Origin: Austropuccinia psidii
Lineage: Eukaryota; Basidiomycota; Pucciniomycetes; Pucciniales; Sphaerophragmiaceae
DNA length: 64,000 nt
Assembly: GCA_023105745.1 (NCBI GenBank)
Contig: JALGQZ010000009.1
Span: 13,192,564 to 13,256,563 of the forward strand
Direction of reading: 5' to 3'
The notes under the pieces are model-generated. The model made no database searches. It was not told where the DNA came from and saw only the letters and a list, made by a program, of their open reading frames with translations. This document shows, in pieces, positions 1-10,069 of the stretch. Every line of letters starts with the position of its first letter. Position 1 is the stretch's first letter. Position numbers and translations under genes: made by a program.

Positions 1-599
1 AGAATAAAAAAATGTTCATAGACCCTGTTGATCCTTACATTTAAATGCAAATTACAAGGTGAATTGGGAATCTTCAAAAAACCATTCAAAAAAGCTTCCA
101 GATAATTAATACCCAATATATCAAAGAAGAAATAATGGAGTAAAATGTATAACAGGAAGGTATACAGATGAAAGCTAATAGATTTATCCATATAATCCCT
201 TTCTTTTAGCAAAGCAGAACTTTCATATAAATGTAGAAATTGGTGCAGAATTTTTCTCAGTATAGTGCCTCTATAAGTGGATATAAAAAGGACTTGATAG
301 GGTAAAGATGAAAGCTGGATAATTTGATTATAGGGAAAAAAAGGTTAAGAATGAAAGATGGGTAGGATCTACTATGGCTGCATGGAGGATAATACCTTTA
401 AGCTTGAGTGCAATATATTCATCAGTAATATCTCTTTATATTAAAATTTCAAATAAAATAGCATAATATTTATTCAGGATGAAAGAATAATTAAAATTGA
501 TAACTATTCATGTGAAGTAAACTTTACTTACAAAGAATACTTTTCATATAATAAAAAAAAGATAATTATACCTGATTTAAAAAATAGAATTTATTTCAC

Positions 600-2400
600 A
601 AAAGGAGATCCCATGATGTTGTTGGTAGAATCTATAAATTGTATCCATTAGATGCATAAATGTGGTGTTTTTGAATTCTATTACTTGACCGTTATGATTA
701 AAATCATTTGAAAACTTGTAAAGGTTCAATGGAAAGGCTATGAACTCCTTGATATTGGCATCCCTTGAATTAGGTCTCTGTCAAAATGATGATCACAAAC
801 CCTCCAGAATATGTTTGGAGTCTTAATTTTTATAACTCAAAAAGGAAATTCATAGAGCTTATGGAAAAGAGTTTTAAAAATATATGGTTGAAGATTTTGA
901 AAATGATAAAATTGAAAGTGAAAAAAATAAAACAAAACAACATTATATACACACTACACAGCTGATTTTACTTTAACATGGATATATCATAGATGAGGTT
1001 TTTCTAGAACTCCCAAAATACAACTAAGTGAGTAATGGTGAAGTTGCATAATAATATAATTAGTTAGAAAAATCTGAAGGAAATTTATAAGTCTCAAAGT
1101 TTGCTCTCGATAATATATCAATTCTGAATTTTCCAAAAAAGGTTTCATTTGAAGCTATAATGAACTGTTATACTAATAATTTAGGTGGATGTTTCTTCTT
1201 AGATGACCCTGGTAGAACAGACAGAAACTTTTTATATACTTTTATCTTGGCACATATAAGATCATTGGGATGTGTGGCAGTTGCATATTCTTCAAGTGGT
1301 AAGTGATTTTAGTATTGAAAGAGAAAATATATGATAACAGGTTTAAAATTTAGGGAGTGCAATAATAAACTTTATAAATGGAAAAGATTCCAACCCAAAA
1401 TTTGGAACCCCACTTGTGATTTCTTCCAATTAACTCTCTTCAATCCCAAAAAATAGTCAAAATGCAAGTATATTAAGGGTGGATTAAATAATTATTTGGA
1501 CTGACACACTAATGGGTCACAAAAATGGCTTTTAGCTGGTAGATAAATTTCTCAAGGAATTCATAGAAAATGAATAAGCATTTAGTGGAAATCTTGTAGT
1601 AATTTATAGAGATTTCAAGAAATTCTTGTCAGTAATATGGAAAGGAACACATCCACTTATTTTTAAAGAATGTATTGTTAAGTTCAAATTTTTGAAAAAC
1701 CTTAATATTCTCAAGCTTTAATCATATATGAATTCTGCACAAGACATAGAATATTAACAGTTTTTGATCAAAATTGGAATAGAAAAAATGGCAATTACTT
1801 AAAACTGCAAGTAGGATGAATTGAAAATTTTGATTCAACATACTTTTTCAGAGATTAAAAAAGATATAATAATGATGAAGGCTTCTCTGAATAAATAGAA
1901 AATTTCTCTGTGACCTTTTGAGCCAAGAAATACCTGACACTCTCCCTGTACAGGAATTTTCATACACCAGCTTTGATTCAGTTGATGAGGATTCACAAAG
2001 CCTATACCAAGATGGATTTCCAAACCCACTAAAAATTTCAGGACTTTCACTCCATCTTTTAAAGCTCAAGAAAGGATTCCCAATAATCCTTTTGTGAAAA
2101 ATAGACCAAAAAATGGCCTCCGTAACGTAGCATACTCAATTTGTAAGAGATTGGGAGAAAAAATCATTGAGGCTATGGTCTTTGTTGGAAGGAAAGAAGG
2201 AAAATTAGTCTACATTGAATAATAAGTCTCAAGGGCAAACTATAGGAATAGTTGGAAGCAACTATCAAGAGGCAGTATTCTCACATGGGTAAATATATGA
2301 TCCATTTTCATTGAGTGGATCAAGAGCTACATCAAAGGTTATGGTTACACACAAGAATGATTAATATTCCAAAGGCAGAAAAAAGAAATGTGGTATTCAA
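600..2400 (+). pseudogene. Helitron Pif1-like helicase, heavily decayed
   Basis: No long ORF survives, but frame-by-frame reading on the + strand gives the helicase blocks in the right order. Around 1184-1305 is a Walker A-like block, GGCFFLDDPGRTDRNFLY, followed by an alanine/serine block like the usual ASSGIA. Around 1490-1690 comes a region like the Walker B and mid-domain of Helitron helicases (IIIWTDTLMGHKN, where families have IIWDEAPM.HK). Around 1962-2015 is SYTSFDSVDEDSQSLY, a Helitron hallmark, and near 2270-2330 a remnant of the 'Q.VFSHGQLYVALSR' C-terminal motif (EAVFSHG...SGSRATS). The Walker A lysine and the DE pair are lost and stops and frameshifts are frequent, so it cannot be active. 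Family assignment rests on remembered motif order and is strong despite the decay. Confidence 0.75.
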
Positions 2401-2635
2401 AGAAGTCTTCATGAATAGGCTATAAATAGGCATATGCTTCATTTAATCTTTTTATTATTATTTACTTGTAGCATTTTTGGGCAGGAAAATATATTACGGG
2501 CTAGCTGGAACTTGTTTCACAATTTTTTTTATCACCTAAGCTGAAATAAAATTATTTCATATTTTTTTTCAAATTAAAAATCCAGCCCTTTTTTCCCATT
2601 TAAGAATTGATGCAACTGGGCCACATGGCCAGGCA

Positions 2636-2651
2636 GGTGTTAACACCCTAG
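2636..2651 (+). repeat. Helitron 3' terminal palindrome and CTAG end
   Basis: The palindrome GGTGTTAACACC is followed directly by CTAG and then a host-like T. A second hairpin, GGCC-acat-GGCC, lies just upstream at 2619-2630. This matches the known 3' hairpin plus CTRR rule for Helitrons. Confidence 0.75.
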
Positions 2652-3199
2652 TATATATATATATATATTATTCGATTCAATATTACCTTTAAATAGTGAT
2701 GTATCTGTTGGTAAGAGAAAGCCTTATCATGCTCAAGATAAAAAGGAAACAATACAAATAACTCATCAACTTACAAAAACCTCCCATTAAAGATCTCAGC
2801 TCTTGAAGGCTTGCAAGTTTTGATTATTTCCAAAATAACATTTTTATCAATTTCAAAAATACAGCATACAAATCTTCATGACTTGTCACAAAAAAACACA
2901 TGTATACACTAGATTGCTCTCATCAGGTAGACAGGGGCAGTTTTTTAAATACAATTGAGACACACATACTTAATTAAGAAACAACTGTAGAATTACAATT
3001 CATCATAGAAATGAAAGAATTTAGGGTTACAGATTTAATACGAAACTGAAGTTTCATTTGCAAAATCAATATTTTAGGGTACTGTGAAGGCATGTAACGG
3101 AAAAAGTATTTAATAAAAGATGAAAATTTCACACGTTCAACTTTGATTCTTTCACCTCGAATTTTCATTTCGTTCAAATTGTTTGTTTGAAATTTCTGA

Positions 3200-6194
3200 T
3201 TAAGTGTCATTATCTGAGGATATAGCTGAACTGTTTTTTTTGGCTGGAAATCTTTTGAAAGCTTTTTTCCTCTCATCGCTCAACTGCGACTTTATTTTCC
3301 ACCAAGTAGTTGATAACTAATGAATCATTTGGTTAGTTTGTGTCAAGATAACGTCGTGGTTGAAAATAATGATAGTTTTGACTCACATGCACAGCTTTAT
3401 CTTTTAACATGACGCTGGTTCGATTGGCGAATGTTTCGCTAACAGTTCCATTTCGACCATGCCGACGAAGTATTATAGCCATACAATTTGGTTCTTCATA
3501 AAATTTCTCTACTTCTTCAATTAATAACTCGGTTTCTTCCCATGTCCAAGCAGTTCGTTTCTTGCGGGAACTTTTCCTATTCTTGCTGGATTTGTCCATA
3601 CGACTTGAGCTAGAGAATGAATCATCCGAGTGTTTACGGTGCCGTTTGGTAGGGCTGCGCTGTATTCCAATATGTTTTTTTTTCATGGCAAATCCGCTCG
3701 CGTGACTTGAATAAGATGAAGAATCATCGGAGCATTGACGCTGATGTTTGACACGATCACCTTGTTTTTCAGTATGTTGCTTGCCCTTACGAGAGCTCCA
3801 CATCCGGCTTGGAGAACGTGCGTCAGAGTCTGGACCATTTTTGTTCTCAGGACTGATGTATCCATTTTCCGAAGGGCACCTGTATTTCTTACCACATGAT
3901 AAGGGCAATTTAGGGCCTGCGGCTTTGGGTTGACTTTGCTCATATATCTGCCCGTCCATGGTGCAAATAAAGCGCCTTGAGCGGAGGTCTTTTTTCCAAG
4001 TGTTTGACTGCTTTTCATGATGTTCATGTTGCGCTCGATGTCCTCGATTTGGTGGGTAGACGGCGTGCTGACGTGACGATCTTTTTTTACCAGCTCGGCC
4101 AAAGTCAGAGCTGGTTTCTGCGTCACTCGAAGGAGACAAAAACCTATTGGTAGTTCGACTTTTGGAAGAATTCTGCATATCGTGCGGCTCAACTGCTACC
4201 ATCGACGGCGCGACGAGTTTTCCATTATTTTTGCCTAACAAAGGCTGGAGCTGGTCTTCTTTCGCCTGCTCAACCTGGTTGCAATCTGCCTGTGGGGTAT
4301 CAGTCTGATTGGTATGCGCATTAAAATATCGGGATATATCGGCTAGATCATCGGATTGGTGAGAAAAGGCATTTTCATCGCAGTTAGCTCCCTGTTGTAA
4401 GCTCAAGGATCCATCTTGGACGCCAAGGTCGTGTTCTGATAAGGGTGTATCAAACTCAATTTGGCTTGCATCTTCTTGTGTTTTATTCCAACAGAATGGC
4501 GCTCCTGGAAGCATATGCTTTTCCGGTTTACTGGAAGAGCCTTTAGAAATTGAGGGAGATGAGGTTCCATGGGGAGAAAAAATGGACGTGTTCATTGCTA
4601 TTATTGGAGTTGGAGTGCTACGGTCATTCTGACTAGATTCAATCGTCGGCTCTGTTAGTCTTTTGGGAGTAATACTTGAAGAATTATTGGTAGAGAGATG
4701 CTTGTCATGCTTGGGACCAAACACATTGGGATCTTTGTTCAGACACTCCATCAGTTTCCTATAGATTTTTCCGGCTTGTTCGCTCTGTGGACTACAAAGA
4801 TTCAAGTTTACAGAGAAAATCCAAGAGGAATGAGAAACAAAGACAAACGTATGATTGTGTGAGCGACTCACGCGATGGTAGTGTGATGTCTATCTTGAAA
4901 GCCAGCTATATGTGATTGAAGATCCGATGTCTTGTCTCCGTTGAGTAAATTCGGGGACATGCCGCTTGAGACAAGTCGAGAGGGGCTGACTTGAAGATTC
5001 CTTCTAGTCGCTTTGTCTGCGGCGGCGCTCTTTGCACGCTGTGATGCACGCTGAATATAATCGTCGGCCTAAATAGCAATCAAGGAGTTAGACACCTTCA
5101 AAATTATCCGTTGCCCTGTCACTCACCAATGATACTGGTCGGATAGTCTGAGCTTTGCTAGGAGAAGAAGTTGGGTAAAATGCATAAATAAATTTCAAAC
5201 ACCTATCGAGTAGATTTGTCAGAGGAAAACGCTGTTCAAGGCTTTCGAGATTCCCACCGGCTTCAACAATCTAGACAATAATCCAAAATAAGTGATTAAG
5301 GTTTTAGTAAACGCACAAGCTTGATGAAGATAGAATAGATAGAGCCGGTCAATATAAAAAACCCAACATAATCTTGAATTCTCCTTGAGCGACTATGGAG
5401 TTTTGAGACGAGATCGCTGATTGATGTTTCAGTTTGTAGTTTAAGGTAAATTAAAGGGTTCACTTGAGCTTGACCAGTAGATGTAAAAAGACAGCTTTGA
5501 TGATGATTAATTTCACTATTACTTCGCAAACAACACAACAGTTTTCGAACCTCAAGCTCAATAATCAAATCTAAAACCCCCTCATTGATGGTATTGGAGT
5601 TAATTGTAATTGGATCAACGAGCAATAAAGAATGTAAGAAGATGGGAATAAATTCATTCAATAAATGATCAGGATTTTCGATGGTTTGAACAAGAAAGTA
5701 AGCGAAATTGTATTTATGGATGATTCTGATTTGATCTTGATGATAAGAGAAATCCTGAACGAGATAAGTTTGATTAGGCCACAGCTTGTTCTTGCATCCT
5801 AAACCAACGAATAAAGGTTAAGACCACTTCAAAAGATCTTGAATTATTTAAATCTTGAAAGATTAAAATGAATCAAGCCAAGACACATTCAAGTTTCAAA
5901 ATTAATATCATTTTACTGACCGACAACTGTGTCCCAAGTGGCTTTTTCGGTTGGGGTTAACGATCTACCTTGATAAAAAGTTTTTCTTTGGTTTTCTGGA
6001 ACTGATATGACTTCTTTCAAGAATCCATCGGTAACTATTCCAAACAGTTCAATTTGATCTTTTAATATATTGTTTGACTCGATTTTTGATGATTTGATTT
6101 GATTTTGATTTCGTTTTGAATTTTTCCTTTCTTGTGATGTATTTGAATTTAAAAGAGATGAATCAGTAGCAGCTTTTTGTCTTCTGGTAATCAT
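3200..6194 (-). CDS. TRF/Taz1-like telomere-binding protein with C-terminal telobox Myb domain (six exons)
   Basis: Exons by hand: 6194-5921, 5798-5317, 5270-5127, 5068-4872, 4791-3387, 3316-3200; 2,619 nt in total, 872 aa plus stop, in frame throughout. Introns are 122, 46, 58, 80 and 70 nt with donors GTCAGT, GTGCGT and GTGAGT (three times) and TAG acceptors; the last intron has a CTAAC branch site. The start is the ATG at 6194 (MITRRQK). Residues ~90-300 are helical and hydrophobic and could be a TRFH-like dimerisation domain (inference). Residues ~370-775 are polar, rich in Ser, Gln and Lys, with a basic Ser-rich tract just before the Myb. Residues ~779-848 form one Myb repeat (AWTWEETELLIEEV ... 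NRTSVMLKDKAVH, then TTWWKIK from exon 6). The LKDK core is the telobox signature of TRF1/2, Taz1 and basidiomycete Tay1/Trf proteins, which bind duplex telomeric DNA in the nucleus. CpG dinucleotides are common here, unlike in the surrounding transposons. Alternative: another single-Myb DNA-binding factor. Confidence 0.8.
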
Positions 6195-6317
6195 CTTTAT
6201 TCTTATCCTCAGTTAATACCTTCCTTCTTCAGGTTGATTTGTGATGATCGTTTTCCTCAGAATTTTTTACAGATTTCGGAAAGAAAATATCAAAATTATT
6301 AAAAAATACAACCCATT

Positions 6318-6420
6318 TTGGTCTGGACTGTTTGCTTTGGGCGGGCTGTAGTCGGGCTACCTGAGCTCAATCTGGCGGGTGTCGGGCTGATACCCGAGCT
6401 CCTGTCAAAACAAACTGAAC
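6318..6420. promoter_or_regulatory. GC-rich patch with inverted repeat upstream of the Myb gene
   Basis: About 130-220 bases upstream of the ATG at 6194 there is a CpG-rich patch in otherwise AT-rich DNA. It has repeated CGGGCT words and an interrupted inverted repeat: GAGC...CGGGT (6363-6380) pairs with ACCCG.GCTC (6392-6401). It sits where the promoter of the - strand gene should be. Function is inferred from position only; a piece of a GC-rich repeat is the alternative. Confidence 0.35.
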
Positions 6421-6935
6421 TGACATTGGCACGGACTCACATGGACTACTCACTAGTGATGATTATTCACCTTTTCCTGAAGCCGTTGCAAGGAACTGCT
6501 ACCATTTTTGGAAAAGATTACACTTAGATTATAGCCTCAGGTCATGGCTATTTTTTATTAAATTTAATCTAGTAGGATTAAAATTTTATTAATTTCAAAA
6601 ATAATTTCATTTAAAATGAACTCCCCTAATTAAACAAATTAAAATAAAATTATTTTGACAAAATTCCCATTAATTTTATTTCTAATTTAATTGTAATTTC
6701 ATTTCACAAATTTTAGCCATTTTTTTCCTTTCCCAAAAAATTATTCATCATCTGTTTGCACAGGTATCAGTGGTTATGCCTGCGTGTCTTTGTTGATTTC
6801 TTGATTTCTACTTTTTTTTCAATCTCAAACTTTATAAAAAAATCCAACAAAAAGATTAATTCATTTTTTTTTCTTAATCAGTTTAGTTTTTTTCATCACA
6901 AAACAAGATTGCTTCCACCAACATATTCAGTAATA

Positions 6936-8135
6936 ATGAGTCAAGGACCAGAATTGCAGTTGGAACCAACATTTCTCAATCAATCTCAACACATTAGAAC
7001 AAGGAATTTGGCAGATGGAAGCTTACCAGATATCATAAACAAGCCCAAAGGAAAATGACTTACAAAAGCTCAAATATTAACTTATCATTAACAACAGAAA
7101 AGAGAGAAGATCCAAAAAAACTAGTTGCGTGAATCATTAAATCTGATCAGAAGTGCTCAATTTACCAAAGATGATTATGATTGCATCTGCTCCTATATCG
7201 AGAATGAGAAGAATTACAATGGTGAGTCTTCTGATCTAATAATAATATTATCACTCTACTCACCTTTTTTTGCTTATTTTAGATTTATTGGGAGATCCCA
7301 AAAAGTCATCTTGGGGAAACAAAAAACTCACTTGTACACAGCACTTTGGTAAGTTTGCAAGGTTCTTCAATGAGAAAAACAACAGTTTCCATCTCAATCT
7401 TGATTGTTGTAAGCTACAACAATTCTGGTTCATGTTCAAGAAGAAGTTTCATGAGAAAGTAACACAGGTTCCGACCTCACAATGGAGGAGCAAGATAATC
7501 TCCCCGACTTTCTTGAGATCAAGTTCCCCTGCTTTGAATGCATGAGTTCAATATTTGGGGATAAAGCAAATGTCTTCCCATTCAGCATTTATGATTATGG
7601 TATGAAGGAGGTAAACGCACGGGTAGAAACCATACAATTCATGGATGTACCAGAGGTCTCATTAAGACTAGTGGCCCAATTTAAGACAATGAGCACTCGA
7701 TCTGAAAATCATTTCCAATCAATCTCAGAAGGTCCTGAGTTCTCCCCAAAAAGTGCAACATTTTAATCGATGGATCAAGAATCCTCTGAAGATGAAATGC
7801 AAAATCATATAGGGGAGGTTGAACATATCAATCCTCCTGCCTTTCTAACACAAACTCCATCACCTTCAATCCCATTTAAAAATAAGATATCCTTTTCTCT
7901 GACAGGTTTACCCAAGTAGGACTTGCAATCTCACATCAAGAAGACAGAGAAGATTTCAATTATGGATTCAATCAATAATGCCATTTCCTCACAAGATATT
8001 GTGTTTTTAAAGAAATTTAAATATCAGTTTGATAAAGACGAGATTTATCAGAAATCTCAGCGGGAGATTTCTGAGAACAAGTTGGACATTGATCTTGAGA
8101 GGTACAAGTTTCAATGTGCCCATGCTAAAAAGTAG
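6936..8135 (+). pseudogene. Harbinger-linked Myb-like accessory gene, decayed (older copy)
   Basis: Pieces of one protein family occur in order. An N-terminal piece starts at the ATG at 6936. Next is FTKDDYDCICSYIENEKNYN (~7155-7220), then an intron still carrying GTGAGT...TTTTAG (7222-7282). This is followed by DLLGDPKKSSWGNKKLT...FGKFARFFN (~7283-7375), FPCFECMSSIFGDKANVFPF (~7525-7590) and a charged coiled-coil-like C-terminus (7923-8135). Harbinger elements usually carry a transposase and a second Myb/SANT-like gene needed for DNA binding and transport. This layout, converging on the transposase relic at 8900-9950, and the similar block at 37560-38110, support that role. Stops and frameshifts break it. 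Family identity is from recalled patterns. Confidence 0.6.
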
Positions 8136-8899
8136 GATAAATTTTGAATGATGGATTTTGGGCACTGGCACAATAAGCTGGTCATGAATGCCAATACTGC
8201 CTTACAAGCAGATTGTGTGGCTTGAACAGGAATGAATCCCTGACAATATTGAGAAGCTTCTCAAGTACACATTTGGATGAACCCTGAATATATTGGTATG
8301 TTTTTTACTATTTTGTTTTATCTTAAAATCAATTGGTAACTAATATATGACAAATCTGGTCCAATAATAGGATTATGTATCAAATTATCAGAACTGGATT
8401 GGCATGAATGGCTAAGCCATATTGTTCTTAAATGAGCCTTTGTCTCAATTATGTAAACTGAAATAAAATAAAATAATAAGCTTTAAATAAAATAGAAAAT
8501 ATCACAAAAAGATAAATAAAAAATCACAAAATTGTAAAAACAATTCTTGAATACATTTCCCCCCCAAAAAGATTGTTTCAAAAAAGGAAAGCTTGTAGTA
8601 TTGATCCTGGTGTAATTTAATTGATATGAATTTCTTTTATTTACAGAGGTGTAAGTAACTTTGATATGAAGAAAACAAAATTCTTCATCTAATTCATCAA
8701 TCACTTGAAATTGCCACTATAGGTTTATTTCATTCAAATTCAACAAGCAATGACATTGTTTATAAACCAGCCATCATATTGGAAAAACAAATTTGATCAA
8801 TTATGTGCCAAACAAAATTTCTGGACTCTTTCCCATAAGAGCTGATTTTCAGCATTGGGATGCTTTATGTGTGAATTTTTCAAATTTACATCTTGGTTA

Positions 8900-9950
8900 T
8901 CAAGTGCTAAATCTTCCCACCTTTAATTAAAATGTGATATAATATTGTGCAAATCATAGAATCCTTTGAGCCAATTCAAAATTTAATTCAAGTGCTCATT
9001 TCATAGAGTATTAGGTGTAGCTCCTTTAGTGAGACCCAAATTCCCTTGAGCATGCCATTAAAATGCTCATTGTGTACCCTTGAGCGTGCCAAGAAATAAT
9101 TGAACTCCCTGTTTCCTGGGAGACTTGATGCAGGTGATTTGTATTCTGGAATGAGGTGTTAATTCAGGAAATATTCTGAGTCTTAAAATAAATATTTACC
9201 TAAGAAGAGGTCAGTTTCTATGAAAAAACTCAATAAAATAATAATGGGCCCACCTGCTTCAAAAATTGATTATCATCCCCTTGTAGCATTCTTATTCACA
9301 ACATGACCCTGGACATCCAGTCATATATATTATTCTTTTATCTGAATCACACACTAATTTTTCATTAATAGAGTATATTTTCTTTCTGTAATTTTTCTTG
9401 ACCATCTGTTCCTGGTTGTTCAATCAATAAAACCAATACAACCTTCAAATACCTCATTTTTTATAATCTGTAACATTTTCTGCCTTCTTTCCCAATTGGG
9501 CCATCTGAGATCCTCTTTATACAATTAGTGTATGGCATGGATAACCCTTCTTGAAATAAAAATGACTTTACCTCTACCTATTTTCAAATTCCTTGCTATT
9601 TTTCCCTCAAAAGATCCATTGCCATTTGATCCCATTCTTTCTAGGGTGATGGCCAATTTCTCATTGAAAAACTTAAATTTAAAAAATAAATTATCTCTGA
9701 TTTCTGACAATAAGTGAATTTATCCTTCCTTGGATGTCTTGACAGAGTTTTTGAAATACTCATCTCCTATGGAAAATTAAATTTAAATATCAGATGGTTC
9801 AGAACTTTTGTATATCTTATTTCTTTCAAGGTATCTTCATCCAATGATTTTCAGAAATGTGTTCCCATAAATATCCGCCTTGTTGTCTTTCATATACCAA
9901 CTGCTTTTATTTGTGCTATTATTTGGTGGCAGTATTGAGCTGACAATTGG
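8900..9950 (-). pseudogene. PIF/Harbinger transposase (DDE_Tnp_4), decayed (older copy)
   Basis: Reading the - strand in order gives the family blocks. KLAITLERMGSNGNGSFEGK (~9600-9660) is followed by a DNA-binding stretch ending RRVIHAIH. Then come WPNWERRQKMLQIIKNEVF (~9440-9510), EGCIGFID (~9425-9450; the first catalytic Asp is kept), KKIYSINEKLVCDSDKR (~9330-9390) and GCPGSCC (~9300). The last recognisable block, ARSRVHNEHFNGMLKG (~9060-9110), keeps the third catalytic acidic residue. Several stops and at least one frameshift make it inactive. It is the same family as the transposase at 13207-34547 but more eroded. The element's terminal repeats were not found. Confidence 0.7.
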
Positions 9951-10069
9951 TAAAGTTGGAATTCCCAAAAACTTTAACTTCAATATTTTAAACCTCTCTT
10001 TTTCTAATATTTCCCAGTGCTGGAGTAATTCCTTACAAAATATTTTTTGGGGGAGATTCTAGGAATATG

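Larger units (their letters stand above)
1..2651 (+). mobile_element. 3' part of a decayed Helitron (rolling-circle transposon)
   Basis: Seen: a relic Pif1-like helicase reading on the + strand (separate entry), followed by a typical Helitron 3' terminus. This has a GGCC-acat-GGCC hairpin at 2619-2630, a perfect 12-base palindrome GGTGTTAACACC at 2636-2647, CTAG at 2648-2651, then a T and a (TA)n run. Helitrons end in a short hairpin followed by CTRR and insert between A and T, so 2651 is a well-defined right end. The left end and the Rep (HUH nuclease) part lie outside the window or are beyond recognition. The element ends about 550 bases past the stop codon of the telomere-type gene on the other strand. 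Confidence 0.75.

Noticed and set aside
2974..3276. A separate 100-codon - strand ORF starting MRGKKLSKDFQPKK
   Set aside because: This stretch is the last exon of the Myb gene read in another frame; splicing to 3316 gives TTWWKIK and a stop at 3200.
3683..4192. A 169-codon - strand frame inside the Myb gene
   Set aside because: It overlaps exon 5 in another frame; the exon 5 frame joins all other exons with consensus splice sites and carries the Myb domain.
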